A stretch of 64,000 nt of DNA from Laburnicola sp. R22_1 (GCA_014281115.1 JACONQ010000016.1:1-64000), one strand, 5' to 3'. Positions 9,752 to 21,712 are shown, counted from the first letter of the stretch. The notes: a model not told the origin generated them from the sequence alone. Numbers and translations: made by a program.

Positions 9752-12700
9752 CAGAGTTGCCATCAATCAATCAGGAGATCAGTTTTTGATTGATTTTCGC
9801 CCAATTGATCCTATCAATCAGGTCAATCCTCCGCCCATACAAATTTTGCAGCAATCAGGATAAGGGCTATTATCCTAATTGATCTTCCTGATCATATTGA
9901 TCCGTTTTAAAATTGTTTTTAACGCTAAGATGGCTTTTTGAAGCTAAAAAAACGACAAATATAGTGATTTTTACGCGTTTTTAGAGTTTTAAGCAATTTC
10001 CTAATTGGGTAATCAACTAAGTTAGCCAAGCACCTCGAATTATCTGCGTCTGCCCTCTCTATTAACGCTCTCTCGCGCCCTCCCCTCCACACTTATATAA
10101 TGGCCCCAGCCTTACAAAATAAGGGTAAAAGGAGCTCTCTGAGTACAGCGGCAAGGCCAGCGGCACCTCCAGTCATCGCGCTCGACTCACAGAGCACACA
10201 GGAGCTGCCAGAGTCTTAGGGCAGCTAGAGCTTCGAGACTGAGCTCTGGGACCGCAACGCTGCGTCCTTTAACGTAGAGGCTCTGCCCTTAATTAACGCA
10301 ACGCTCTTAGGGCCCTTAAATGCGTCGACGCCCTCCTATGGACTATTAGAAACTCTGACGCCAAGAGCTCGAGCTGCGTTAACTTAAGCTGCCACTGCTC
10401 CCTTAGCTGCCTCCTCACCTGGCTCCGACAGCCCTGGGCTCGAATTCGACGCTCGTTTTGCAGATAACTTCGACGGGATCAACTGGGTAAGGTTGCCGCT
10501 GTATACAAAGCCTCTGCGTACGCAGAAGTTCAAGAAATCAGTGCTCTACGCTCATGGATATCGCGTCGCGCTCCGGGCGGACATGAGGCGTATTTTCTTT
10601 GTCTGTCACCACTGCCACATACACAGGGTGCCCAGCACCAGAGGGATACTAGAGACAACAAGCTCGACGACAGCGGCGTAGAATCACGTCGAGCAGAGGC
10701 GACTCAGCCATAGGCACCTTCACCCAGGCAAGCAGTCAGCTTAACTAGAGTCAGGGCAGCGTACTCTTGGGGCTCTTATGCGTGGCAGCGTAGGTGTGTC
10801 GCAGGAGGTGTCCAACGCCCTTGGAAACTTCAATCAGCAGCGTTTTCGACTCGCTGTAGTTGGCTGGCTTGCTGAGAACAATCACCCACTACGCAAGGTG
10901 GAAACGCCATCCTTTCGAAAGCTCCTGCGCGCTGCCAACCTAGAGGCTGAGCTGGCTACTTTCCGCAGCTATACAAGCGTCGCTGCCTTTCTGCTAAGGT
11001 TATACGCAAATCTCTAGCCTTAGGTGCAAGCTAAGCTCTCTCGCGCGCTCAGTAAGGTCTATATAAGCTTCAACAGCTGGACTATAAAGGGTGGTAAGAG
11101 CGCGTTTTGTGGGCTTATCGCTTATTACGTTAATAGTCGCAGCAAGCTCTGCGACCTGCCTCTCGCCCTCCCTTAGCTTAGTGGCGCGCATATGGGCGAC
11201 AGAGTCGCTGAAGTTGTTATTAAAACGCTAGAGGCCTTTAGGATTAACAGCAGCTCAATTGGGTACTTTACGCTTGACAACGCGACAAATAATAATACAG
11301 CTATTAACGCGCTAGGCAATTATTATAACTTTTTCCTATAGGACTGGCGCCTCAGCTGCTGTCCACACTCGCTTAATTTAGTAGGGCAAACTATAATATT
11401 TGGAGCTGATAAAGACGCCTTTAACAACAACGCATTATAGCTTAAAGTAGAGGAGAAATACCTACGCAAGTGGCAAGAGAAGGGCCCTATTGGAGTCCTT
11501 GTGGACGTCGTACACTTAATATCAACGCCTTAGCAGCATGACCTTTTTAACAACTTTCAGCAGTTAACGCGCGAGGTGGAGAGCCTACGCGGCTCTTAGA
11601 GCTTATAAGGCCTATTGTTACGCGCTAGAACAGCTACCTTGATTTTATGGTAAGAGCCGTCCTTCTCCACCACCCAATTAATGCCCTCGTTAATCACAGG
11701 GCAGAGAGGGCGTTAAGGGATAAGTCCTCAGCTCGCGCGCGCGGCAAGGCTCCTTCTAACGCTAGAGCTCCTACTAAAGGCCTTAGCGCTGCTAATTAGG
11801 CTACAATTAATTAATATATTGAGGTCCTTCAGCCCTTAAAGGAGGCCACAAAGAGACTCAAAGGCCGCGGCGACTCTGGCTGTTTTGGAGCGATTTATAA
11901 GGTGTATTCTACTTTTAAGTACCTCCTCTCTTAGTTTAAGCAGCTTGTTGAGAGCTTTACAAGCGTTGATTTTAACAAGCCTAACGCTCCTAAGGACTAC
12001 TTAAAAATTAACGTGACAGCAGCCCACACAAAGCTCTTAAAGTATTACACACTGCTTAAAGAGACGCTAGTTTATTACGCCTCTACAGTCCTCCACCCAT
12101 ATTATAAGTATTACTTTATAAACTCATAGACTAGAGAGTACAAAGTATGGCTTAAAAAAGCTAATAGGCAGTTCTAAGAGCTGTAGGCTAAGTACAAATT
12201 AGAAGATGCCTGCCCTATCAACTCTCCTCCGCGTAAACAATTAAAACGCGTCAATAATATTAACAACTACGCTAAGTTACACGTTAAGCCTCTAAGAGCT
12301 AAAACTGCAGCTCCTCTTATTAACAGTACTAACAAATTCAATCGCTGGTGGCACAAATTAAGCGTTCCTAAGGATCACACATACTATACAGATCCTATTA
12401 GGTATTGGCTATCTCTCCACAATACGTATCCCCGCCTTTCTTAGTTGGCTATTAATCTCCTGTTAATCCTGGCATCCTCCTATTACTGTGAGAGAGTGTT
12501 CTCTAAGGTTGGCGATATAATGGAGCCAAAACGTCAAAAAATGAGCCCTTAATTGCTTTCCACAATCACCTGCGTACGGAGCTGGCTGAGAGCTGGATAT
12601 TCTCCGTCCCAGGAGACGCCCGACGGAGAGCTTCCAGTAGAGCTCTCAGAGCTCGAGATACAAGAGATCTATCAGGTATCGCAGTGGGATGAGCCTCTGT

Positions 12701-12879
12701 AGCTCCCTGTACACAAATATCATCTCTAGGCGATTTTTCCGTCAATTAATTAATCAATCTTCAATCAATACGCCTCCAAAATCACCTTCAATCAATCAAA
12801 CCAGTTTCCGAGGTCTCTGAGTATCAATCAAATCAATCACAGCTTCAAAATTGATCCTGATTGATTGATGGCAACTCTG
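9752..12879 (+). mobile_element. hAT-family DNA transposon inserted in pseudokinase-ankyrin gene
   Basis: A 3128-bp element has perfect terminal inverted repeats of at least 25 bp (CAGAGTTGCCATCAATCAAT at the left, its complement at the right end) and an exact 8-bp target duplication. Both subterminal regions are packed with short CAATCA/TGATTG motifs in both orientations, typical of hAT transposase-binding regions. It contains one decayed transposase gene on the plus strand. The exact ends and intact duplication indicate a relatively recent insertion; the many stop codons inside indicate that the copy was mutated by RIP or was already dead. Confidence 0.93.
10100..12702 (+). pseudogene. hAT transposase, inactivated by stop codons
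   Basis: Reading begins at ATG 10100 (MAPALQNKGKRSSLS). Recognisable hAT pieces follow in order. They include a target-domain stretch near 11190-11330 (MGDRVAEVVIKTLEAF, then GYFTLDNATNNNTAINAL with a catalytic-type Asp), CCPHSLNLVGQ near 11350, and the C-terminal hAT dimerisation block near 12470-12550 (SYYCERVFSKVGDIMEPKRQ). At least a dozen in-frame TAG or TAA codons occur where CAG, CAA or TGG is expected, that is C-to-T or G-to-A changes mostly in CpA context. Overall composition is much less AT-rich than in the large repeat blocks, so mutation was moderate. The total length is not a multiple of three, so one indel or intron is also present. Confidence 0.85.
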
Positions 12880-13403
12880 AAGAGCAGGGTCGTGTGAGCG
12901 TAACACTCGCACTATGTCTAGCTACCAGGATGCGGAATATTCCAGCCGCCAATATCTTGCTCAGCCATGGCACGCGCTGTGATTTCGAAGACGCAGACGT
13001 TCCCGTTCCCGCCGACCTCGACGACCCCAACGGTGACACATTCCAAGATCCTTCCGATCCAAGAGATTTTACACCAGCGCTCGTGAGTGCAGTGTTGAAC
13101 CGTGATGTCGACCTTGCTCGGATGCTGCTCGCCCACGGAGCGAACCCAAACCTTGGCTACCATGGCGTTCGTTCTGGAATGGGCGGCCTAATCGCCTTCT
13201 CTTGTGGAAGGATCGTCCAATTGGCGATGGAGCTGCGGTTGTTCGGAATGGCGCAATTGTTGCTTGAGTACGGTGCAGATATAGGGCTTGCGGCGCCGGT
13301 TTGGGAGGCGCGAGGGCATGATTGTGGAGTTGTTCCAAGGGCGGTGTATCAGAGAGTGACAGCGGCGCTGCGGAAAATCAGGTCGAAAAGTCTGGAAGAG
13401 TGA
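12880..13403 (+). pseudogene. ankyrin-repeat 3' part of split pseudokinase-ankyrin gene
   Basis: Continues the gene interrupted at 9751. It starts with the right copy of the target duplication, then QGRVSVTLALCLATRMRNIPAANILLSHG. At least three ankyrin repeats follow, with LLxxGA/GAxP signatures (ANILLSHGTRCDFED; ALVSAVLNRDVDLARMLLAHGANPNLG; LAMELRLFGMAQLLLEYGADIGL), ending at TGA 13401-13403. Joining the halves by removing the element leaves a one-base frame mismatch at the junction. This would be resolved if the left flank once read GTTAAAGAGCAG rather than GTTAAGAGCAG. Confidence 0.8.
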
Positions 13404-13714
13404 ATGAATTGCCCCAGTGGAGTGATACAGAATACTAAGTAGTTCAAGCTAGGGTAAGAGATTCCTATGTAAAACCCCAATTGCAGTGAGACCGAGCTTT
13501 CCAAACACTATAACTGTATATCACGAAGATAGTATGTGAGTGAAGGAGACCACATCGCATCTTCGTTAGGCTGGACCCAACTGCTCTGGATGTTAGAAAG
13601 GCGGGTGGATCTGGAGCGAAGGTAGGTAGAATTTCAATCGAATCAAAATACTATTATCTAAACTGATGATAGTGAGGGATGCCCTACGCTAAACGGACGC
13701 GAATCTACAATCGC
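13404..13714. other. intergenic, no gene seen
   Basis: Short spacer between the 3' ends of the ankyrin half-gene and the oppositely oriented chitinase pseudogene. I see nothing specific in it. Confidence 0.5.
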
Positions 13715-15745
13715 CTACTTCCTGCTCCAAATCTCTGGCTGGTAATCCTCATGCGTACTATTATTCCCATAGGTCATCTTAAACTCCTCCATCTCCTCTT
13801 CCGTATACACCGGCATCGCAGGTGCGTTAGCCTTCTTCTTACCAAGACCGCAAATACCGCCTTTATCACAAGAAATCTTTGGTCCACCCGCAGACACGAT
13901 CGCACGCTCGACGCACCCTGCCTTGATCAAAAACGGAAGATTGAAGTATACATATGCAGCGTTAGACGAATCCGCATTGTGCCAGTCCCATCTAGTTAGC
14001 GCACCGCACCTGTTTTCTTCCCTATGGAGGTCATCCTCCTTGATTAATTGGATGCCGTAGACCTTAAAGAGATAGAAGAAACCATCGTCGCAGAAGGTGC
14101 ATTTTGCGGCAGGCGATGGGGGCGGAGTGGGGGGCGAAGGAGTAGACGTTGGTGTTGGCGGAGGTGTAGAGCTTGGAGGTGGATACATGGACGAGTAGAA
14201 TGAGGACACGGCGGCTGGGTCCGCGAAACCTGATGACTAAGTGTTGTTGAACATTTCGTTGAATAGCACGGTCCCTGTGGCTGTGGCTGATGAGTTAAAC
14301 GACGACTTAGAGTGATCCGGATCATTTGGGTCTCCTGGAGAGCCACCACCAGGGCCACTGCCGGGGAAGACGCTGGGAGGACACCATGGACACTGTGGGT
14401 CACAAAATAGTACGCAAGGCTTGCCGCAGCCTTTGCAGCCAGGTTCGCTGCTTGGTCCAGGCGGCTTGCCCGATGTCCATTTTGGCGGTGTTGGGCCGGG
14501 ATTGATGATGGGGTCTGTTGTTGTGGGAACAGTGGTTGGGTGCGGGTTTGGTATGACAGTCGTCACTCTTGGAGGGAGGACGATACCGCCTATAACGGTT
14601 GTCGAAGATCCGTGTGTATGTGTGTGTGTAGGTTCATGGTAGGTAATGGAGCCCCAAACGATGATGCCGCCCGAACTGGTGGTGGTCTCTGATGCGCCAA
14701 TGATAGAAGTTGTCCCGCTGACAGTTGGGTTATTGTGGTCGTGAACGGCGGGGGCTGGACGGAACTGGTTAGGATGATATCACCCGTGGTCTGACCTGAC
14801 TTGGGGATGATTATGGGCCAGACATCGATGGCAGTAGTAGTCACTGGACAGATTGCAATGTCAGTATGGTATCGTATGCATTGAACAAGTCACTTACCTG
14901 GAGGGGTCGTAAGAACTGTCTCCCATGTTGCATATATATACCATGGGTAAGTCGACGTAGATCCATCATCAAGAGTAGTAGTCTTAGCTGTAAGACTAGA
15001 GTAAGTGACTTCCGTAGTCCACAGAGGGAAGCTAATGACCGTCGGAGTTGCCAAAGGTTCGGCGGCCAAATAAGCGTCACGCCTGGGCTCGCCGTAACGA
15101 TCTTCGTCGCAGAAGCCCAGATATTGTGGCCCACATACATCGTGTGGCCTGAGGAGTCACCGTTCGACGCGTTCCCGCCATTCTCGGATTGTAAGTCTAC
15201 TGCCCAATCGGCATCGCCCAAGAAATTTAAGCCTGGGTAGAGAGCAGTTCGCGTCGCTTTGTTGTTGTCATCCATGTAAGCGATCCATTGTGTGCCGTTG
15301 AAGACAACTATATTCGAGTATGAACTTGCGTCCCAGTATTTGTTGGCGGAAGGATTTTGCTTGACGATCTCATCGATCTCAAAGTTCGAGATGTACCCCG
15401 CTGTGTCGGTGTATCGTCCTTTGTATGCACCGGAGTCCGGCCCGGTGAAGGTACACTGCTCCTGCCAACAGCCTAGTGATTGTGTAAGAAGAAGTAGTCA
15501 ATTCAATGAGCAAGGGATAATGTAGAGCCGACAAGACCCACAGAAGAAAGAATGTCACTAGAAGTGGGTGACTTACCTGCAGTACTCATTTGGAATGACC
15601 TTCCGTAGCTACTGACGGCCACGACCACCATGTTGGAAGGCACACCGGCTTTGGTGATCATAGACAATGAATTGATGGTCTTGGTGAGGTTCACGTGCGA
15701 TCGCAAGCAATTGCCTAACCCTGCGTTGTAAGATGGGCAACCAGG
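13715..15745 (-). pseudogene. 5'-truncated GH18 chitinase (large, Cys-rich tail type)
   Basis: Reading from 15745: GNCLRSHVNLT, VSSYGRSFQMS, intron 15576-15473, a Cys-rich stretch (GCWQEQCTFTGPDSG), YISNFEIDEIV, and IAYMDDNNKATRTALYPGLNFLG then DWAVDLQ. These are the C-terminal part of a GH18 catalytic domain as found in the large fungal chitinases with killer-toxin-like architecture. A frame slip near 15058 follows, then a Ser/Thr linker, intron 14897-14844, another slip in the G run 14727-14729, and a Cys-rich segment (CKGCGKPCVLFCDPQCPWC). A TAG stop at 14237-14239 precedes the final domain (CTFCDDGFFYLFKVYG...). The N-terminal half, including the DxxDxDxE active site, is missing, replaced by AT-rich DNA upstream of about 15745. 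Non-functional. Confidence 0.8.
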
Positions 15746-16250
15746 TGTAGCGTACTTATTAGTATAATCTAGCTTTAATATATTCTATAAGTAAAAGTTT
15801 AACTTTATATTATAATTTGTAGTCTTAGTTAGCATATTAGGAAGAGAAATATTGCAGACCTTTTGGTATACAGTACAACGCTGTAAGGGAAAGCTGTGGG
15901 TGTGCTAAAAACGCATTAAAAAAGGTAAAGCAGCGAGTCTTGGTTTATATATAGTATTAATTTAATCTACCTAGAAGTAGAATAATAAAGGCTTTTATTT
16001 TAAATAATATAATAAAAAAGAAAAGCCTTTTACTTAGTAAATAAAAACTTAGTTTATATACCTACTAATTTTTTACTATAAACTAATATAAATTAATAAA
16101 TAAAAAGATTATTATTATATAGAGATGCTAAAGCTATAGGATAAAAAAAAGAATATTATAGTAGAAAAATAAGTAAGGATAAGAGTAAGTGCTATAAGAG
16201 TGTAGGGGGGGAAGAGTAGAGAGAAGGGAAAACTTCCTGAGTGGGCAGCG
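15746..16250. repeat. short AT-rich RIP-like patch
   Basis: About 500 bp of TA-dense sequence that removes the 5' half of the chitinase gene. It includes a degraded copy (about 15860-15945) of a dispersed repeat, also present near 29490, 31660 and 56220, recognisable by ACGCTGTAAGGGAAAGCTGT-like sequence. It also has an inverted copy of the AAGCCTTTTATTTTA repeat-end motif seen in the big AT blocks. Confidence 0.7.
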
Positions 16251-16474
16251 GAGAGGCTAAAGTAGAAAGAAGATGACTTTTTATAGGTATGATGTGGGCA
16301 TTATTCTTAATTTCTAGGGGTGTGTCTAAGACCATGCGCTAAGAAGGTGTGTAATCCTTTATCCTGGAAGAGGCCTTCTTTCTTCAGCGCCGTTCACGCC
16401 TTCTTCCTCCTCCTAGCATGCATTTTGTAGTCCTTCTCAAGACATCCACTCCCCAACTATGCCTATAAAAGTCC

Positions 16475-19401
16475 CTACGCAAACTGCCGATACGCCACCA
16501 GATTCCCACCCCACCTACACATTATTAGCACATAGACTTAAACCCACACGCTAAACTATGCAAACTCACCCTCCAGGATTATGCTCCATCCTAGGATTCG
16601 CCCGCCCATCCAAAATCATAGTAGCCCCCGCCTTGGTGTTAACCCCATACCAATACAAGCCACTCGGCGACCCAACCACGCGGTTCATATTCGCCTGGCA
16701 GTCAGGCCCGCACTGGTTGCTGCCGCTGTAATCACCTACCAATGTCGCTCGTTAGTCTGCGTTGCGTTCTCCCCGTCAAACACATCAGGCAAACTCACCA
16801 TTCCACACGCCATCAAAAAAAGCCCACGTACTACTCGCGTACAACCACACCCCCTGCCCCCCATTTACATTCACCCCCACGCTCGTCCGACAGTACCCGT
16901 CGCCGGCGCGGCACCAGCCGAAATCCGGATCGCCGCCGCGCGCCATCCACGGCGCGGGCGCCACCTGCACCGCACCCCGCCCCTGCATGTACGGCGTCTC
17001 GACCTGCAGCAGCCCCGCATACACGTTGCGCGCGTTGTTGAAGTTGTACCCGTATAGCCAGTGGTGCTCGGCGCCGGAGCCGACGAGCCAGGTTGCTCGC
17101 GTAGAGTCGATGGTTATGCCGCGGCCGGTGGAGATGATTTGGAGGGGGCCGCCGTCTTCGGAGTGGTCGGCGGTCCAGACCCAGACTGTTGGGAGAGTTA
17201 GCGGGTAGGGCAGGGGGGAGTCAAGGGAAGGAGGAAGAAGGGGGCGAACTCACGATTCTGCGCATATACCGACGACGTGGTCGTCAAATGGACACCCGTA
17301 TGCGCCGCCTGGCACGCCGTCTGACTCGTACACACATTATTCACCGTCGAGTCGCGCATGCCGCCAATATTGACGATCGAGTTCCAGATCCCCACGTCCC
17401 CGGGACTGGAGCCGGCCATGTTCCACTCCATGATTTTTGCGCCGGCCAGCGGCTCGGCGACGGTGAAGCGCATGTCGGAGATTTGGGCGGTGCCGACGTC
17501 GTTGGGGTTGCCGATTTTGACGACGGGTTGCGGGTTGTTGGCGTCTTTGAAGAGGGGGCCTGCGCCGCTGATGACGGGCCAGGCTTCGCCGACGATTTGG
17601 GTACCTGGGGGTATGAAGAGCGTGGAGAGGACGACGTAGACTCCGTAGGGGAAGTAGCTGGGTGGATGTTAGCGGGAATGGTGGGTTGGGGCGGTGAGGG
17701 GAACGGGGTGGCGTACGTTATCTTGCAGTTTGCGGCGTTCTGTTGAAGAATCGCGTTGAGAGCCGCCGAGTCGTCTGTTCGTCCGTCACCCTTTACCAGA
17801 CCAGAATCCTTGACATTGACGATTTGGTCTTTGGCATAGCGAGCGAACGTCGGAGCATCCTTCATGAAGAACTTCCCGGATCCATCAAGGAGGGCTTGAG
17901 ACCGCGGAGTCGTGTACATGGTACCCCTCTGGTACTGGCCGGGCACAGCATTGCCCCAGACCCAAGTATCCACTGCGCTCTGGGCAGGTAGCACTACCTG
18001 GCCAGTAGACGTGACCGCGATGGGATTGTTAGTATCGTGCTTCAGGTTCTGAATAACCACCTGATTATTCCGATTCCCACTATCGTTCGAAGAGTCCCTG
18101 AAAACGACGGTATTGCCAGAGTTTGTGGACGTCGAGTCGAGCAGAATCACCTCGCCGTGGTTTTGCGTGACATCGATGCCCACGCCGCACGTGTCAAAGG
18201 TAACGCCCTGCAGAAGAGAATTGAATCCGCCGGGCGCGACGTACGCGGTCGTGCAGAATTTGAAATAGATGTTTTTGAAGATGACTTGCTGGTTCTGGTT
18301 CTGGATACCGATGGCACCGCCCGTGATTTGGACATCGGTTACGGCAATGGTGGAGCCAGCGTGTAGGAGAATTCCAGTGTGGCCGGTTGAGCTGGTGGGC
18401 ATGTTGATTTTGAGGTTGCCGACGGCACAGCCTTGAGCGACGCCCCATCTCAGCGCAGCGATTTTCTTGCTTGCGGACAGTGCGGTCGTGCTGAGCAGTC
18501 AGTGACTACATTCGAACGCACGGAGAAGGGTAGATATACTTACTCGATGACGACATTACGCAACTGTGTCATGAACGATGTCTCAGGCGCGCTAGCGGCT
18601 ACAGGTAACTGTGAGCATTGTGCAAATGTGTATGGGCCTCGAAACACTAACCATCGAAGCCATCTACAAGGACATCACCTCCAAACCCGGGCGCAGCTTT
18701 CAGAACGGGAGGATTGTTTGGATCTCCCATGATGATGGTGCCTTTTCGGAGGTCGAGCTTTGAACCCAACTGGTACGTGCCAGAGGGGATGAAGACGTGC
18801 GCGGGCTGAGCTGCAAGAGGGCCCTGATAGCGGTTACCGCCGCGGCTGTCGTCATTCAAAGCATTCTGAATAGCAGCCGTCTGATCGCCGGTGCCATCTC
18901 CCCTCGCACCGTAGCTCTGCACGTTACGCCAGGTCTTATACGTGTAGAAGTCGCCCTATAAATATAAGCCAAGCTGTTAGGTGGTATTTGGTAGTAGAGA
19001 TCATACCAAAAATGGAGCATATCCCCTAGCATTCCCAGTATGGTCTTGCTGGTCCATCCAAAAACCACTCGGATTGCTAGTCACTGGCCCAGAACAAGCA
19101 GCAGCAGCCTGGACCTTTAGCGCTACAGGTTTCGCCGGCTTGATCTCGCTTGGGTCGTACGATGTGTTGTGATTGACAGCGCTGGGACCTGTGGGCACAA
19201 CACTATTGGATGATGAGCAAGATGCAAAGCTATGGCGATGTCGTGGACGTACGGTTGTGTTGTACCATTGGGTAGAGGCGGAACGGGCCAGTATGCTGAT
19301 TTCGGAGCACCTTTGGCGAGGGGATCGGAACGTACTGTTGCAGCTGAGGCACTTGCAGCAGTGAGCGCTACTAGCTGCAGCAAATTCTGTAGAGCCCTCA
19401 T
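16475..19401 (-). CDS. GH55 exo-beta-1,3-glucanase, secreted
   Basis: Eight exons can be joined with fully consistent phases: 19401-19007, 18955-18652, 18598-18544, 18490-17717, 17657-17254, 17185-16799, 16735-16570 and 16514-16475. The product is about 841 residues, normal for GH55. The signal peptide is MRALQNLLQLVALTAASASA. The twin beta-helix halves both show the family entry motif: NVQSYGARGDGTGDQTAAIQ in the first, and VKGDGRTDDSAALNAILQ in the second. HVFIPSGTYQLGSKLDL and YFPYGVYVVLSTLFIPPGTQ are the matching strand repeats. The C-terminus, NPGGWGGNLVAYRQFA, is completed by a tiny 40-nt last exon. Exon 1 needs one extra base near 19235 (GCCATAGC read as GCCCATAGC) to stay in frame; this may be an assembly error or a real lesion. 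GH55 enzymes release glucose from laminarin-type glucans. Confidence 0.85.
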
Positions 19402-20555
19402 GGTTGATGTCCTGGGTGGTTCTGTTAGGATAAGTTAATTCATGAATGCGTGCTGGTGCTGATATACCACGAAGGGGAAGGGTGAAACAGGGCTCAGGCC
19501 CGGTGTGAATGTAAAGAGATTCCGACTGACTTGGTAAGCTGTAGACACTTTCCCCTGCCTAAAGTGTGATCAAACTGGCAAAGAAGGACTGCCTCCTCAC
19601 ATCCCAAAGCTTCCCAGCTACTTTGGATTCATCTTATACACTCTTCAAGTCTATGGTCGGGCTGAACCCCCTGATAGTCCTCGGTTCCGCTGAGCAAGCA
19701 TCGTGACAAGGGCCGAGCATCAGCGGCATCAGCGGCATCAGCCTCAGCAAGCCCATCAGCCAAGGATACCCATGTGATGGATCGAAAGCCTGCTCAACTG
19801 CATCTTTTCGACAAGATGTGGATTCCAAGTAGGCTGGAATGCTGCAAACGGAAGGTTGGGGGATCAGGGATCCTTGTAGGGTGGGGTGGGTATACAATCG
19901 ACCTGCTGGAAAATGCTCTAGGTCTGAGATAACGGAGGCGATATAAAGTGCCCAGTGTCGCTTGTAGTCATCAGACGAAGAGGAATCCTCATGATGGCGC
20001 CAGCTGCACGGAGCAAATGGCCAGGATCCTGGTCACTGTCATTATGTGTAAGCAGAGTGGCTTTGAATTCGACGTGGTATTGGTCCAGGAGAGGGAAATT
20101 GAGGGCATTCTGAAGTGATAACCCCAGCTGAACTGCTCGCGGCTTGTCTATAGTTTGTCCCCTCTTGATTCGGGGACGCTTTCAGGATGCTAGCGGGAGG
20201 TTGAGACATGCTGATGCATGTTCTTGTGTACTCGGCGGAAATAACGAGGCGCGTACCTGGCCAAACGGTGTGCAGCTTAGACGAACCCCCAAAGGGAAGG
20301 TGGGGTTTTGAGGCTCCCTAGATAGTCAAGTGTCTGAGCCGCAGTCATCCGGATGGGAGGTTAGCCGGTGAGGGTTGGACCCTGAACCTGCCCTCAGCTC
20401 CACCAACAAGATCATCATCCATGCAGCAGGGATAGTCAGCATTCAATCATCGCTCTTGGGCCGAAATTCAAATCCGGGGATAAGATTGGGAATTAAATTG
20501 TTGCGGCATAATCTTTGGGTATCTTGCGTCGACGTTACTGCATCATTCTCCCGCT
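19402..20555. other. intergenic, no gene seen
   Basis: Holds the GH55 promoter side and the 3' flank of the copper transporter gene. There is a small GCATCA-type tandem run near 19722-19745. No convincing frame. Confidence 0.5.
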
Positions 20556-21191
20556 TCACGCGCAACAGCCCGTCGGCCCCACAGCCGCGATCGAGGACCG
20601 CCGCTCGTCCTTTTCTTCTCTATAGATAGCTTCGAACGGTATCCGCACCACCATCCAGTCGCACAAAAACTTGCCCAGAATAGCACCCAAAATGACCGAG
20701 ATGAAGATCCAGCCATTGAAAGACATGACTATCAACATGAGCAGGTAGGCCACGCCCAGCGTAACCCCATGGATGATGGCGCGACACAGCTGCTGCAACG
20801 ACGTGGCGCGAAAGGTGGCGTAGTGGGTGCCCAGTGTCGTCGCGGGCCCATCGCAGCAGTTGGAGGGCGACGTGGTGGAGAGGAGCGCCTGCTGGACGCG
20901 CATCTGGCGTTGGAACTGGCGGAGCAGGTAGGCGTCCCACTCGGTGCTGACGCGGCGGAGGAACTCGAGGGCGACGACGAGCAGGGCGGCGCCGACGCAG
21001 CTGGCGGCGAACATGGCGTTGTTCTTGATGTGCCACGAGCCCGAGAGGATGCAGACGTCGACGATGAGCCAGTTCCAGAGCATCTGGGACGGTTAGCCAA
21101 ACTGTCCTGGGAATTGAAGCAGTTGTCGTACCTCCTGGGAACATTCACCGGCGCCCAGGACATCGGCCGTGGAGCTGTGACCGTGCGACAT
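20556..21191 (-). CDS. Ctr-family copper transporter
   Basis: Exon 1 (21191-21132) encodes MSHGHSSTADVLGAGECSQE. A 47-nt intron (GTACGA...CCCAG) joins it to exon 2 (21083-20556), which starts MLWNWLIVDVCILSG, giving 195 residues. Three hydrophobic segments fit the Ctr fold: around residues 22-40, about 48-65 (MFAASCVGAALLVVALEFLRR), and a C-terminal pair (VTLGVAYLLMLIVMSFNGWIFISVILGAILG). The last carries an MxxxxxGxxxGxxxG-like helix; Ctr proteins use MxxxM and GxxxG helices to form the trimeric Cu(I) pore. The N-terminal His pair is the likely metal-facing end. It is transcribed away from the reductase gene, with start codons 521 bp apart, which suggests joint control by copper. Confidence 0.88.
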
Positions 21192-21712
21192 GGCGGATGG
21201 CAATGATACAGTGGATGAGGGACGTCAGGTATGAGCAGCCAGCATCGAGGGCGAGGCCAGGGACGCAGCGCTGCCGATAGATATGTACATGTATGCCGCT
21301 GCCGGCCCATGGCCTCGATGTGGCGAGCCGGGCGCAAGAGTCTTGCATCTCGGGAGCGCGTTTCCTGCTGTATTGTTTCCGTGCAACTGTGGGGGAACTT
21401 GCTCAAACACACTCGCGCCTTCCCGCAAGCATCCTCGCGCCTGCCCCCACCATCCTGGTCGGACTGGCGCCTTCCCGCAACCATCTTCGCGCCTTCCGCC
21501 GACCCTGGCGGGGCCTGCTTGGCATCACGCACTTTTGCCATTTTGCTACTCTGGGCGTTGCAACACCCACTCCCGCGAGCACATTTTCCGGATATCGGCC
21601 GCTGTCCATACTGCAGGGGAGTATATAACAATACAACCATGGTCGTCCTCCATCGTGGCCCCAGCCGCCACACGTCGTCTTCGCTGCACAGCATCTTGTT
21701 CCTCGAGCAGCC
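21192..21712. promoter_or_regulatory. shared divergent promoter of copper transporter and metalloreductase
   Basis: 521 bp between the two start codons. A 31-bp imperfect direct repeat (GCGCCTTCCCGCAA core; copies at 21415-21445 and 21467-21497, 3 mismatches, 52-bp period) lies near the middle. Candidate copper-starvation elements close to the Mac1-type core TTTGCTCA or TGTGCTCA are CTTGCTCA at 21398-21405 and, on the minus strand, TGTGCTCG at 21576-21583. Each has one mismatch, so regulation by a Mac1-like factor is inference. Confidence 0.45.

Noticed and set aside
8910..9863. Frame running past 9751 into QSGDQFLIDFRPIDPINQVN
   Set aside because: These last residues are translation of the hAT terminal repeat, not part of the kinase-ankyrin protein.
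13069..13338. Minus-strand frame opposite the ankyrin half-gene
   Set aside because: Shadow of a clearly coding plus-strand frame; no motif.
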